Shown here: piece after piece, positions 25,268 through 34,466 of the stretch
Position numbering within the stretch: the stretch's first letter is position 1
Layout: every line of letters begins with the position of its first letter
DNA from: Caballeronia sp. NK8
GTDB lineage: Bacteria; Pseudomonadota; Gammaproteobacteria; Burkholderiales; Burkholderiaceae
Length of the DNA: 64,000 nucleotides
NCBI RefSeq assembly: GCF_018408855.1
Contig: NZ_AP024324.1
Location: 372,001 to 436,000 of the forward strand
Reading direction: 5' to 3'
Made by a program: the position numbers and the translations under genes
Notes under the pieces: model-generated
Databases searched by the model: none
Seen by the model: only the letters and a program-made list of their open reading frames with translations
Told to the model about the DNA's origin: nothing

Positions 25268-26134
25268 ATGACCGCCTCTGAATATCCCCGCTCGCCCATG
25301 CCGCCCCAACAGCAGGAGCGTCGCCCCGGACTCACCGCGCCGATGGACCCGCCGCCCGATCACGGCGAATCGAGCTATAAGGGCAGCAACCGGCTCGCGG
25401 GCAAGGTTGCGCTGATCACCGGTGCGGACAGCGGCATTGGCCGGGCGGTCGCGATCGCATTCGCGCGCGAGGGGGCGGACGTCGCCATCGCGTACCTCGA
25501 CGAGCACGACGACGCCCGCGACACCGCGCGCTGGGTCGAGCAGGCCGGGAGGCGTGCGCTGCTGCTGCCCGGCGACATTACCGATCGCGAGCATTGCAAA
25601 GCGCTCGTCGCAAAGACTGCCGAGGTTTTCGGGCGTATCGACGTGCTGGTGAACAACGCCGCCTATCAGGCCACCTACGACAAGCTCGAAGACATCAGCG
25701 ACGACGAATGGGACAAGACCTATTCGACCAACATCGGCGCCATGTTCCGTATTACCAAGGCGGCGCTCGCGCATATGCAATCGGGCGGCACCATCATCAA
25801 CACGACGTCCGTCAACGCCGATGCGCCGAATCCCGGTCTGATCGCGTATGCGAGCACGAAGGGCGCGATTCAGAACTTCACGGGCGGACTGGCGCAACTG
25901 CTGGCCGAGCGCGGTATCCGTGCGAATTGCGTGGCGCCGGGGCCGATATGGACGCCGCTCATTCCATCGACGATGCCGCCTTCGAGCGTCGAGAACTTCG
26001 GCAAGCAAACGCCGATGAAACGTCCCGGCCAGCCGGCCGAACTGGCCGCCGCGTACGTGATGCTGGCAACTGACGAGGCGAGCTACATCTCGGGCGCAAC
26101 CATCGCTGTGACGGGCGGCAAGCCGATTATCTGA
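25268..26134 (+). CDS. SDR-family oxidoreductase, YghA-like
   Basis: 288 residues from the ATG at 25268 (AAGGAG eight bases before). A proline-rich leader of about 45 residues is typical of the YghA/general-stress SDR subgroup. Cofactor loop T-G-A-D-S-G-I-G-R-A, N-N-A-A-Y in the core, catalytic Tyr-Lys in Y-A-S-T-K-G-A and the C-terminal S-G-A-T-I-A-V-T-G-G are present. It should use NAD(P)H on an aldehyde, ketone or alcohol. Lies 148 bp after the ThDP enzyme and may share its stress or fermentative role (inference). Confidence 0.85.
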   Translation: MTASEYPRSPMPPQQQERRPGLTAPMDPPPDHGESSYKGSNRLAGKVALITGADSGIGRAVAIAFAREGADVAIAYLDEHDDARDTARWVEQAGRRALLLPGDITDREHCKALVAKTAEVFGRIDVLVNNAAYQATYDKLEDISDDEWDKTYSTNIGAMFRITKAALAHMQSGGTIINTTSVNADAPNPGLIAYASTKGAIQNFTGGLAQLLAERGIRANCVAPGPIWTPLIPSTMPPSSVENFGKQTPMKRPGQPAELAAAYVMLATDEASYISGATIAVTGGKPII

Positions 26135-26264
26135 GGCACGTCGGTTTTGGCTCGTTCACTGATCCCTCAGCGTGGGGCAATCATGTCATCCCGATCTGTC
26201 GTGTGTCTCTCTAAGGGCGATGGATCCTTTCGTCGGTCAGACTTTGTGGCCACAAATGCGGTCC

Positions 26265-26777
26265 TTAAGCGGGTTGGTCAAACTCCTTCGCAAAGCGATC
26301 GGCGCTTTTATCCAGATTCCCCGTGGCTGCATAGAGCAATGGCTGACCGTCCGGAATCAGTACCGCTCCATCCACCACCCGGCCCACCACAAGCCGATGA
26401 TCCCCGGCTGCGACATCAGTGAGCAACTGGCAGTCGAAATAGGCCAGTGCGTCGCGCAATAGCGGCGCACCCGTCCGGCCAGCTCGCCAGGGCGTTGACG
26501 AGAGCTTGTCGACGGTACGGCCTGACTGCGTTCCGAAATGCTCGGCCAGTGTCTGCTGTTCCGCTCCCAACACACTGATCCCAAAGACTCCCCCGCTTGA
26601 AAGGATCGGATACGACGCGTGCCCCGGATTGATGCTGACCGCGACAAGCAGCGGGTTGAAGGACACGTGAACGATCGAACTTGCGGTGAATGCATTTCGG
26701 CGGTCTCCGTGGGAAACGCCGATCACATAGACGCCACTCGTCAGATACCGGAAAAGCTCTACCATGCGCTCAGCCAT
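26265..26777 (-). CDS. Flavin reductase domain protein (FMN-binding split barrel)
   Basis: 170 residues from M-A-E-R-M-V-E-L-F-R at 26777, chosen for the GGGAG 5 bp upstream; the open frame extends to 26879 without support. F-R-Y-L-T-S-G-V-Y-V-I-G-V and N-A-F-T-A-S-S-I-V-H-V-S-F-N-P-P-like flavin-site blocks (here F-N-P-L-L-V-A-V) identify an NAD(P)H:flavin oxidoreductase of the HpaC/RutF type. Such proteins supply reduced flavin to two-component monooxygenases; none is adjacent. Single gene. Confidence 0.8.
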   Translation of the reverse strand: MAERMVELFRYLTSGVYVIGVSHGDRRNAFTASSIVHVSFNPLLVAVSINPGHASYPILSSGGVFGISVLGAEQQTLAEHFGTQSGRTVDKLSSTPWRAGRTGAPLLRDALAYFDCQLLTDVAAGDHRLVVGRVVDGAVLIPDGQPLLYAATGNLDKSADRFAKEFDQPA

Positions 26778-26921
26778 GCTTTCTCCCGTGCCGTCGCCAT
26801 GCCCTGCTTCAACGAGCGATCTTGGTATTCGCACCAACACACGAGCGCTGCGCAGCCGCCTTGGTATGCGACGGATCAACGCATCGAGCCTTTTCTCCGG
26901 GCGACGTTCGATCCGATTAAC

Positions 26922-27266
26922 TCAGCACGCTTTAAGTGCCGCCTTGAAGCCATCTTCCGTGAGCGGCTTAAGAAATGCGCCATCGAAATGCTCCGACTGC
27001 TCCTGCACATGCCGCTCATCGCCTGTTACCGCCACGACGCAAGCAAGCTTGCTCGCCCCCGCCGCCCGCATGCGTCTGCAAAGATCGCGACCATCCACGT
27101 CCGGCAAACCGATGTCGAGAAAGATCGTGTCGTAGCGATTCGCTCGTGTCAGCAGCATCGCCTGATGTCCATCATGGGCAACATCCGCAACATGCCCGAG
27201 AGAGACGGCTAGGGCTCTGAACGCCTCGCACAGGCGCGTATCATTTTCTACAAAAAGGACGCGCAT
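26922..27266 (-). CDS. Single-domain response regulator (CheY-like receiver)
   Basis: 114 residues, a complete receiver with no output domain. Acidic pocket E7-N8-D9, phospho-acceptor D51 in I-F-L-D-I-G-L-P, Thr in V-A-V-T-G-D-E and Lys in L-K-P-L are all in place. Stand-alone receivers act by protein contact or as phosphate relays. The acidic pair is E-N-D rather than the more usual D-D, a common variant. No kinase is adjacent; the cytoplasmic kinase at 20353 is the nearest. The next gene on this strand starts far away. Confidence 0.85.
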   Translation of the reverse strand: MRVLFVENDTRLCEAFRALAVSLGHVADVAHDGHQAMLLTRANRYDTIFLDIGLPDVDGRDLCRRMRAAGASKLACVVAVTGDERHVQEQSEHFDGAFLKPLTEDGFKAALKAC

Positions 27267-27761
27267 AATTCACTCACCGAAGCGGTACTCACCAGGCGTC
27301 AGGTCGACGCTGAAAGGCTCGTGGGGTGGAACAGGCAAACGCACACACCCTTTATGCAAGACGCGGACCAATCGACGAAGTGGCCAGCTGGCGCAGTCGA
27401 CACCTCCAGTCCGGAAGTTCCGGAACCGATTTGGGCAATGGTCCTACCGGTATTTCGCGACCGCAGGGGTCCAACGGATGAAGTCAGCCACGGTGCGCCA
27501 TCTCATCAAGGAACCGGGTCCGCGACCGACTGCCGAAATCTCAGCGATTTGAAAAGGCGGCTCGGGCAGTCCCGTTGAGACTACATGGATCCGGCGCGCT
27601 GAAGTGACGACCGACGATACCAATCCGGCAGTGCAACGCGAATCAGTCCCAGAAGCGAACTTCATCTTGATTGGTGGAAGCTCGACCGCAACGACCCCGA
27701 ACGTGGGCCTCCGCAGATGACGCAGAACCGACACCCGCCCTTCCCTGCACAAACGAAAGAA
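27267..27761. other. Gene-free stretch
   Basis: 495 bp between the receiver gene and the dehydrogenase gene. Open frames exist on both strands (about 27321-27578 plus, 27444-27752 minus), but neither shows a family motif, a ribosome site or a residue pattern typical of a protein. Base composition is lower in GC than the flanking genes. Possibly decayed sequence; nothing is assignable. Confidence 0.35.
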
Positions 27762-28619
27762 TTATCGCGACCTACCCGACTCGATCGTGTATTTCGCCAT
27801 TGCCGACCAGTCTCTTTCGCCCATCCCTGCCGCGACCGTTTCGCTCATGCGCCCGTGCACCGCGGTGAGCATCGGCAATGTGCGGCCCGCGTCCGCGGCC
27901 GCTTCGGACGCGAGCCGCAAATCCTTCAACCCGAGGGTCGCCTTGAAACCCGGTTCGTAGTTCGCATTGGCGATATTCGCCGAGTACACCTGGTACGACC
28001 GGCTGCCGAACAGCGTATTCAGAATCACATCGAAGAAGCGCTCGCGCGGCAAACCGTTCGCTTCGGTGAGCACGACGGCCTCGGCCATCGCTTCGATCGC
28101 CATCGTGATCATCATGTTGCAGGCAAGCTTCGCGGCGTTCGCGGTCGGCGCTTCGTCGCCCATGTCCCAGATGCGTCCGCCGATCACATCGAGCAACGGC
28201 CGCACCTTTGCGATTGCATCCGGCGCTCCGCCCGCCAGCACATTGAGTTCGCCTTTCGCCGCGACATCGGGTCGTCCGAGCACGGGAGCGGACACGTAGC
28301 CCACGCCCGCCGCCGCATGGACCGCGACCAATTCGCGTGCGAACGCGACCGAGATCGTCGAGGTGACCACATGCACGAGACCCGCCTTCGCTTGCGCGAG
28401 TACGCCGGGTGCGATCAGCGTCGAGCGGATCGCGTCGTCGTCCGCGAGCATCGTGAAGACCGCGTCGCCCTGAAATGCCTCGACGGGCGATGCGACCATC
28501 GTCACGCCATCCACCGATCCGCCCGAGCGGTTCCACGCTTTTACGTCATGTCCCGTGTGCGCGAGACTGCGTGCCATCGCGCGTCCCATCGCGCCCAGTC
28601 CGATGATGCCGATTTTCAT
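27762..28619 (-). CDS. NAD(P)-dependent beta-hydroxyacid dehydrogenase (3-hydroxyisobutyrate dehydrogenase family)
   Basis: 285 residues from M-K-I-G-I-I-G-L-G-A-M-G-R-A-M at 28619 (AAGGAGAAGAACC before it). The glycine loop G-L-G-A-M-G and the catalytic Lys in A-N-A-A-K-L-A-C-N (about residue 168) define the HIBADH/GLYR family, which oxidises 3-hydroxy acids or reduces semialdehydes. Last gene of the molybdenum-hydroxylase operon, after the EthD gene by 37 bp. It could act on a hydroxy acid made after ring opening (inference). Confidence 0.85.
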   Translation of the reverse strand: MKIGIIGLGAMGRAMARSLAHTGHDVKAWNRSGGSVDGVTMVASPVEAFQGDAVFTMLADDDAIRSTLIAPGVLAQAKAGLVHVVTSTISVAFARELVAVHAAAGVGYVSAPVLGRPDVAAKGELNVLAGGAPDAIAKVRPLLDVIGGRIWDMGDEAPTANAAKLACNMMITMAIEAMAEAVVLTEANGLPRERFFDVILNTLFGSRSYQVYSANIANANYEPGFKATLGLKDLRLASEAAADAGRTLPMLTAVHGRMSETVAAGMGERDWSAMAKYTIESGRSR

Positions 28620-28656
28620 GGTTCTTCTCCTTGCGGTTTGCCATAGCCTTAATTGA

Positions 28657-28983
28657 TCAGCCATCCGAATCGAACGGCATCACGCGCGAACGATGCGCTG
28701 CCAGATCAGTAAAATTCGGCAGATCGGCCATTACTTCGGCTGCTTCGGGCGAAGCGAACGCCGCATCGACAGACGCCATGTCGCAAAATCGGCATTCGCA
28801 GATGGCGAGCGTTCCCGCCTGCGCCACCGCCGGAAAAAACGCCGCGACGCTTTGCAGACCGTATCGCGACCAATGACGCATCACGAGCGGCAGATGATGA
28901 TCGACGTAATACGCGCGATCGAAGCGAACGCCGGGTTCGCCTTCGTAAGTCACGTAGATCGTGACGCCGGTTTGCTGAGACAT
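28657..28983 (-). CDS. EthD-family small protein
   Basis: 108 residues from M-S-Q-Q-T-G-V-T-I-Y-V-T-Y at 28983, with GAGGAGG 6 bp upstream. F-D-R-A-Y-Y-V-D-H-H-L-P-L-V is the EthD core, and C-E-C-R-F-C-D and F-A-S-P-E-A-A-E follow the usual layout of these dimeric ferredoxin-like barrels. EthD proteins accompany catabolic oxygenases and some are ring-modifying or lactone/isomerase-type enzymes; no catalytic role can be read here. Inside the molybdenum-hydroxylase operon. Confidence 0.8.
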   Translation of the reverse strand: MSQQTGVTIYVTYEGEPGVRFDRAYYVDHHLPLVMRHWSRYGLQSVAAFFPAVAQAGTLAICECRFCDMASVDAAFASPEAAEVMADLPNFTDLAAHRSRVMPFDSDG

Positions 28984-29014
28984 CTTTTCCTCCTCTGCCC
29001 GATTGAGCGCGACA

Positions 29015-29482
29015 TCAGCCGATTGCGCCGTGCGCCGCGCGATGAATCGCCTCGACGATGCTCTCGTAACCCGTGCAGCGACAAAGATTGCCGCTGATGG
29101 CGCGCCGAATCTCATCGCGACTCGGCGAAGGATTGTTCTTCAGCAAATCCGCCGCCGCGACGATCATCCCGCTCGTGCAAAAGCCGCATTGAAACCCGTT
29201 CTCGACGATGAACGCCTCCCGCAACGCTTCAATGCCTTCGATGCCTTCGATGGTCCGAACGTCATTGCCACTTATCGACGCCGCCAGCACGAGGCAGGAC
29301 TTGCGCACCTCGCCATCGATCAACACCGTGCACGCGCCGCAATCGCCGGTCAGGCAGCCGATGCGCGTGCCCTTCACGTCCAGCGCATCGCGAATCAGTT
29401 CGACGAGCAACTGGCGCGGATCCGCCTCTGCGAAACGCGGCTCGCCGTTGAGCGTGAGTCGCACCTCGATGGTTCGTTTCAT
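29015..29482 (-). CDS. Molybdenum hydroxylase small subunit, two [2Fe-2S] clusters
   Basis: 155 residues. N-terminal plant-ferredoxin half with C-L-T-G-D-C-G-A-C and a further Cys in V-R-K-S-C; helical C-terminal half with Q-C-G-F-C-T-S-G-M and N-L-C-R-C-T-G-Y. These eight cysteines bind two [2Fe-2S] clusters that pass electrons from the Mo cofactor to FAD in xanthine dehydrogenase/CO dehydrogenase-type enzymes. Its ATG overlaps the FAD-subunit stop (ATGA). Complete and normal in length. Confidence 0.9.
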   Translation of the reverse strand: MKRTIEVRLTLNGEPRFAEADPRQLLVELIRDALDVKGTRIGCLTGDCGACTVLIDGEVRKSCLVLAASISGNDVRTIEGIEGIEALREAFIVENGFQCGFCTSGMIVAAADLLKNNPSPSRDEIRRAISGNLCRCTGYESIVEAIHRAAHGAIG

Positions 29483-30345
29483 GACTTCGTTCCTGTAAGC
29501 ACGCTGCGCAGGTGTCGCTTCACCACACCCGGCACGATCGCGCGACGGTAATTTCCATCCGCGAGTTCATCGCTCCAGCCAACGCCCACGAGATCCAGCG
29601 CGCTGATCGCAGCCTGTTCGATGAAGGCATCGGGCGCATGCAGCGTGGCTTCTTCGATCACGAATCGCCGGTACGCAGGCCGCCGCCCCGCCGCGCCGAC
29701 CGCAAGCCGCACGCTCATCTGTTCGGCCCGATGCAGCGAACACGCGACCGTCACGATCGGCCACGAACTCGCGCTCGCCTTGTACTTCTGATATTCGCAG
29801 GCGACGAGCGTCGCATCGCGCGGCACGCGAATGCCGGTGAGGATTTCGTCGGCGCGCCGTGCGGTGCTAAAGGCGTCCACGAAAAAATCGCATGCCGCGA
29901 CGTGGCGCACGCCACGCGACGAACTCAGTTCGAAAATCACCTCCATCGCCGCGAGACAGCCCGGTGCATCCGACGACGGATTCGCGAAGCTCGCGGCCCC
30001 GCCGAGCGTGCCCTGATTCAGAATCGACGCACCACCCGTGACCTGCATGGTCATCGCGGCGAGCAGCGGCGCGTGAGTCGCGACGAGCGGCGAGGCAAGC
30101 AGGCGCGCATACGTCGTCATTGCGCCGATATGCAGATGCGTGTCGTCCAGCGCTATCTCGTTCAGGCCGAGCGCCGCGAGACCGATCAGATGCACCGGCT
30201 GCGCGAGATTCGCCGACATCGAGGGCACCAGCATCGTGCCGCCGCCGAGCACGGATGCATCGTCACGAAAGCGGGCCAGCAGGCCGCAGGCGTCGTCGAG
30301 TGTCGCTGGCTGATGAAACTCGAAGTGATGACCGATCACGTGCAT
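29479..30345 (-). CDS. Molybdenum hydroxylase medium subunit (FAD binding, CoxM-like)
   Basis: 288 residues. The FAD pyrophosphate motifs are visible as L-G-G-G-T-M-L-V-P (AGGQS-type loop) and G-G-A-A-S-F-A-N-P-S-S-D (TIGG-type loop). The C-terminal CO-dehydrogenase-flavoprotein domain follows. The N-terminal F-E-F-H-Q-P-A-T-L-D-D-A block is typical. It starts within the last 10 bases of the large-subunit gene and overlaps the small-subunit start, so all three subunits are co-translated. Confidence 0.88.
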   Translation of the reverse strand: MHVIGHHFEFHQPATLDDACGLLARFRDDASVLGGGTMLVPSMSANLAQPVHLIGLAALGLNEIALDDTHLHIGAMTTYARLLASPLVATHAPLLAAMTMQVTGGASILNQGTLGGAASFANPSSDAPGCLAAMEVIFELSSSRGVRHVAACDFFVDAFSTARRADEILTGIRVPRDATLVACEYQKYKASASSWPIVTVACSLHRAEQMSVRLAVGAAGRRPAYRRFVIEEATLHAPDAFIEQAAISALDLVGVGWSDELADGNYRRAIVPGVVKRHLRSVLTGTKS

Positions 30346-32768
30346 CGCTCCTTCAGAGAAGCGATGACACGCGCCGGTGTCGCAGGTACGTGTTCGAGGC
30401 GCGCGTCGTCGCCGAGCGCATTCGCCACGGCGTTGCTGACGGCCGCGAGCGCCCCGCCGAGCCCCGATTCCCCCGCCCCTTTCATGCCGAGCGGATGGAA
30501 CGGATTGAGCGTGACGCGATGCCCGACGCGTATCGGCGGCAGATCGTTCGCACGCGGCAACAGATAGCTCTTGAAGCGGTCGGTGATCATGCGATGCTGG
30601 TCGTCATATCTGATGAGTTCCCACAACGCGACGCCGATCCCCATGACGATCGCGCCGCGCAGTTGCGCTTCGACGAGCGCGGGGTTGATCATCGCGCCGC
30701 AGTCATGGACGACGGCATAGTCGAGCAGCTTGCTGTTGCCGGTGAGCATGTCGAGTTCGAGCGCCACGGCATGCACGGAGTAGGAAAACGTCGGATACGT
30801 GGCGATGCGGCCCTGCGCGTCCGGCTCCACACGCACGTTCTTCGGCGCGAAGCTGCGCGTCACTTCCAGCGGCAGTGTCACGCCCGCTGCCACTGTGAAT
30901 GGCCGCAGATGCACACCGAGCGCGAGTTCGGCCACTGCGATCTTCGCGCCGTCCGGCACGCGCCACGCGTGGCCGTCACGGAGCACGATATCGCCGGGCG
31001 TGCCGCCGAGCATGTTGGCGGCGCATTGCCTGAGCCTGTCGCGTAACTCCTGCGCGGCCAGATACGCAGCGGTCCCGCCGTACATCAGCGCGCGGCTGCT
31101 GGCATTGCCGGTGCCGAGCGGCGTCACGTCGGTGTCGCCTTCGATCACGCGCACCTGATCCACGCGCAATCCCAGTTCGCCCGCGACCATCTGCGCGATG
31201 CCGGTATCGCTGCCGCTGCCGGGCGATGTCACGCCCGTGAGCACCTGCACATCGCCCGAGGGCATCACGCGCACGGTCGATGTCTCGTAGCCGTTGGGAA
31301 AGTTGCCGGGTCGCGCGCCGCCTTCCGGCGTCAGTTCGAACGCAATCCCGATGCCGATGCGCCGCTCCGTGTCACGCGCGGCCCGCGAGCGCGCCTGCCA
31401 TTGCGGGTAATCGAACAGGGTCAGCAATTGATCGAGGCCGCCCGGATAGTCGCCGCTATCCACGTTGAGCCCCGATGGCAGCAGACGCGGCAAGGCGTCG
31501 CGCGCAACCAGATTGCGCCGCCGCAGCTCGACCGGATCGATACCGGTCTGACGAGCGAGCAGATCGACGGCGCGCTCCAGCACGAGGTTGCCGATCTCCT
31601 TGCCGTAACCGCGAATGGCCTGCCACGGCGGCTGGTTGGTGATGGCGAGCGAGCATTCGATATCGCAATGCTCGATGGTATAGACGGTCGGAAACACGGC
31701 CGGCGTAACGAGCGCCATCGCCCAGCTGTGACCCGCGCCGATGATGCCTACATTGACCAGCATCCGGTCACGCCAGCCGATCAGCCTGCCGTGCTCGTCC
31801 GCCGCGATCTCGAAGCTGTGATGTTGCGAGCGCGCGCCCGCGAGCAACGTTTCGCGCCGCTCCTCGACCCACGCGACCGGGCGCTTCGTGATGCGGCTGA
31901 ACAGCGCCACCAGCACTTCCTCAGGATGCCCTGCCATCTTGAGCCCAAACGTTCCGCCGATGCGCGGCGCGATCACCCGCACCTGCGACTCCTTCACGCG
32001 CAGCGCCGCCGCGAGCAGCCAGCGGCTCGTATGAGGATTCTGGAACGTGCCGGTCAGCGTGTAACGCTCGCCACGTGCGTCCCATTCGGCGATGTAGCAC
32101 AGTGTTTCCATCGGCGCGCTCGTCGATGCGCCGATCGTCAGTTCGCCCCGCGCGACGTGCGCCGCGCTCGCGAAGGCGGCATCGGCATCGCCCGAACGGA
32201 TGCGGTCGCGCACGAGCAGGTTCGTGTCCCAGCCGGGCTGGACGATCGGTGCGCCTTCGCGCAAGGCGTCGCGCGCGTTCGCGGTCGGCGCATGCACTTC
32301 GTATTCGACGCGAATCTTCTCGAGCGCCGCTTGCGCATCATGGACCGATGTCGCCACGAGCGCCGCGACCGGCTGCCCGAAGTACGTCGCGTGGCCCAAT
32401 GCGAGACAGCGGCTCTGCAGCGGACCGCGCGCACCTTTGGCGGGCAGATCCATAGCGGGCGGCATGGCATCGGAGAGACGCGCGGCGTCTTCGCCCGTCA
32501 GCCCGGCCACGACGCCGGGCATGGCGAGCGCATCGGTCAGATCGACCGAAACGACGCTCGCGCAGGCGTGAGCGCTGCGCAGGATCGCGAGGTGAAGCGC
32601 GCCTTGCGGAATGAGATCGGCGCTGTAGTCCACCCGCCCCGACACGAATCGCGCGCCGTCCAGCCGGGCGACGCTCGCGCCCAGCAGGCTTCCCGGCGAT
32701 GCATCCTTGAAGGTCTGTTCCATGTGTGCCGACTGCGATTGCGTCTGGTTCGTCGCTTCGTTCGTCAT
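30336..32768 (-). CDS. Molybdenum hydroxylase large subunit (xanthine dehydrogenase/aldehyde oxidase family)
   Basis: 810 residues from the ATG at 32768, which overlaps the MFS stop (ATGA); M-E-Q-T-F at 32723 is a possible shorter start. The N-terminal hammerhead domain covers about residues 25-150 (G-A-S-V-A-R-L-D-G, F-V-S-G-R-V-D-Y), then the two Mo-cofactor domains with I-G-G-T-F-G-L-K and Y-G-G-T-A-A. The active-site Glu lies in M-K-G-A-G-E-S-G-L-G-G near the C-terminus. The family hydroxylates with water-derived oxygen; one member in Alicycliphilus hydrates and oxidises cyclohexenone. Next to a beta-diketone hydrolase gene, a similar alicyclic substrate is plausible (inference). Confidence 0.88.
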   Translation of the reverse strand: MTNEATNQTQSQSAHMEQTFKDASPGSLLGASVARLDGARFVSGRVDYSADLIPQGALHLAILRSAHACASVVSVDLTDALAMPGVVAGLTGEDAARLSDAMPPAMDLPAKGARGPLQSRCLALGHATYFGQPVAALVATSVHDAQAALEKIRVEYEVHAPTANARDALREGAPIVQPGWDTNLLVRDRIRSGDADAAFASAAHVARGELTIGASTSAPMETLCYIAEWDARGERYTLTGTFQNPHTSRWLLAAALRVKESQVRVIAPRIGGTFGLKMAGHPEEVLVALFSRITKRPVAWVEERRETLLAGARSQHHSFEIAADEHGRLIGWRDRMLVNVGIIGAGHSWAMALVTPAVFPTVYTIEHCDIECSLAITNQPPWQAIRGYGKEIGNLVLERAVDLLARQTGIDPVELRRRNLVARDALPRLLPSGLNVDSGDYPGGLDQLLTLFDYPQWQARSRAARDTERRIGIGIAFELTPEGGARPGNFPNGYETSTVRVMPSGDVQVLTGVTSPGSGSDTGIAQMVAGELGLRVDQVRVIEGDTDVTPLGTGNASSRALMYGGTAAYLAAQELRDRLRQCAANMLGGTPGDIVLRDGHAWRVPDGAKIAVAELALGVHLRPFTVAAGVTLPLEVTRSFAPKNVRVEPDAQGRIATYPTFSYSVHAVALELDMLTGNSKLLDYAVVHDCGAMINPALVEAQLRGAIVMGIGVALWELIRYDDQHRMITDRFKSYLLPRANDLPPIRVGHRVTLNPFHPLGMKGAGESGLGGALAAVSNAVANALGDDARLEHVPATPARVIASLKERCT

Positions 32769-34102
32769 CCGTTTGTCCGTGCTTCGGCGCGCATGCACAG
32801 CATGGCGCAGGCGCCGAGTGCGAGCAGCGTGGTCATCAGATAGAGGCCGCTGTTCAGCGTGCCGCTCAGCGTCTTGAGCCAGCCCATCGCGAACGGACTG
32901 GCGAAGCCGCCCAGCAGACCCAGGCTGTTGACGAACGCGATGGCAGCCGCGGCGGCCGGCGAGCCCGCGAAGTAATCCGACGCGAGCGACCACAGCAGCG
33001 GAATGGTGACGAACACGGTGATCGATGCGATCGTCAGCAGCACGATGGTCGCAGTCAGATCATGCGCCAGAAGCGGCAGCAGCGAAAGCGCGATAGCGCC
33101 CGCAAATGCGGCCAGCGCCCCGTGCCAGCGGCGTTCGAGCAGCCGGTCCGAGTGACGGCAGATCAACACCATGCCGATGGCCGCGATGCCGTAAGGAATC
33201 GCCGACAGCCAGCCGATACGCTCCACGCTCGTCGCGCCCGCGACCTTCAGCACCGTCGGCAGCCAGAAACTCAGCGCATATGTGCCGCAGATGAACGTGA
33301 AGTACGCAAAACTCATGAGGTAGACCTTCGGGTCGGCGATCACCTTGCGCAACTGGCCGTCATGTCGCGCGCCAACGTCGCGGGCTTCTTCGCGCAATGC
33401 ATGGCGCAAGGTGTCGCGTTCCGGCTCGGTGAGCCATCGGGCGCGTTCGATGTCGTCAGACAGCGTGAACCACGTCACGATGCCCAGCAGCACCGCCGGC
33501 ACCGCTTCGACGATATACAGCCACTGCCAGCCCGCGAGACCCGCGATGCCCGCGAGATGCGACATCGCCCATCCAGAAACGGGACCGCCGATCATTCCCG
33601 CGATCGGGAAGCCCGTCATGAAGAGGCCGAGAATCTGCCCGCGCCGGCTGGACGGGAACCACTGGCTCAGGAAATAGACGACGCCCGGAAAGAAGCCCGC
33701 CTCGAACACACCGAGCAGAAAGCGCAGCACATAGAACGCGCCGGGACTGGATACCGTCGCCATGGCGCAGCCGGTGAGCCCCCACAGCACCATGATGCGC
33801 GTGATGGTCTTGCGTGCGCCGATACGCTGCAACAGCAGATTGCTCGGCACTTCGAACAGAAAGTAGCCGATGAAGAATATGCCCGCGCCCAGCCCGTACA
33901 CGGCGTCGCTGAAACCGAGCGCCTCCTGCATCTGCAGCTTGGCGAACCCGACGTTGATGCGGTCGAGATACGCAACCACGTAACACACGATCAAAAACGG
34001 CACGAGCCGAACGGCGACCTTGAAATACAGCGCGCGCTGCGTGTCGCCGGGTGTTGTCACCGGAGCGGGCGCGTTGGCGTCGAGAGCGATTTTGCGCGAC
34101 AT
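32765..34102 (-). CDS. MFS transporter, ACS/tartrate-phthalate type
   Basis: 445 residues from M-S-R-K-I-A-L-D at 34102, with GAGGGG upstream. Twelve predicted helices; Y-L-D-R-I-N-V-G-F-A-K-L-Q-M in helix 1 is the ACS signature, as in tartrate and phthalate carriers. R-I-G-A-R-K is the loop 2-3 motif. First gene of the minus-strand operon with the molybdenum hydroxylase, so it should import that enzyme's substrate or a precursor. Longer frames to 34294 run into the operator region and were rejected. Confidence 0.85.
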   Translation of the reverse strand: MSRKIALDANAPAPVTTPGDTQRALYFKVAVRLVPFLIVCYVVAYLDRINVGFAKLQMQEALGFSDAVYGLGAGIFFIGYFLFEVPSNLLLQRIGARKTITRIMVLWGLTGCAMATVSSPGAFYVLRFLLGVFEAGFFPGVVYFLSQWFPSSRRGQILGLFMTGFPIAGMIGGPVSGWAMSHLAGIAGLAGWQWLYIVEAVPAVLLGIVTWFTLSDDIERARWLTEPERDTLRHALREEARDVGARHDGQLRKVIADPKVYLMSFAYFTFICGTYALSFWLPTVLKVAGATSVERIGWLSAIPYGIAAIGMVLICRHSDRLLERRWHGALAAFAGAIALSLLPLLAHDLTATIVLLTIASITVFVTIPLLWSLASDYFAGSPAAAAAIAFVNSLGLLGGFASPFAMGWLKTLSGTLNSGLYLMTTLLALGACAMLCMRAEARTNG

Positions 34103-34270
34103 GGCGGCCCCTCTCAGTGAAGGTTGCGAAAACGGCGCGTGGACGACTGAATGCGTTTCATGAAGCTGTCTCCTTGAGCCTGCCGGCGCGCGGCGGGGCC
34201 GGCGGCATGGGCTTTTGTCAGGGGCTGCGTGGATCCGGTCGAAGAACAGCGGATCCGCAGGAAACGAAAA

Positions 34271-34290
34271 ACTGATCGATCGAACAGTCA
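34271..34290. promoter_or_regulatory. Candidate TetR operator 1 (MFS/molybdenum hydroxylase side)
   Basis: ACTGATCGATCGAACAGTCA at 34271-34290. The first 18 bases form a dyad broken by a single mismatched pair, and the 11-mer ACTGATCGATC is identical to sites at 34353 and 36271. On the minus strand a TTGACC (34322-34317) and a weak TACTGT (34298-34293) lie just upstream, so the site would cover the start region of the MFS operon. Confidence 0.6.
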
Positions 34291-34349
34291 GCACAGTAGC
34301 GGACGAGCGAACGGACGGTCAACCGGAAACGCGGGCGGAATTTCCCTTG

Positions 34350-34378
34350 TTGACTGATCGATCAGTCAGGACTAGTAT
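34350..34378 (+). promoter_or_regulatory. Promoter with embedded perfect TetR-type operator (diketone hydrolase side)
   Basis: TTGACT (-35, 34350-34355), a 17-bp spacer and TAGTAT (-10, 34373-34378). The perfect 18-bp palindrome TGACTGATCGATCAGTCA (34351-34368) overlaps the -35 and most of the spacer, so a bound regulator would block the polymerase. It drives the gene at 34467. The regulator is probably the TetR protein at 36310. Confidence 0.7.
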
Positions 34379-34466
34379 CGGCGGCTGAAACCATTGCCGG
34401 CGACATGTCGCACCCCGAGCGACCGCCGCCGGCGCGAATCTTCAACGTTCAGCAGAGGAAAGAGCC

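Noticed and set aside
27321..27752. Short open frames on both strands as possible small genes
   Set aside because: No ribosome site, no conserved-looking pattern, and composition unlike the neighbouring genes.
31401..32843. Long plus-strand open frame (480 codons) opposite the molybdenum hydroxylase large subunit
   Set aside because: Antisense shadow: the minus strand carries clear Mo-cofactor motifs and coupled overlaps with its neighbours.
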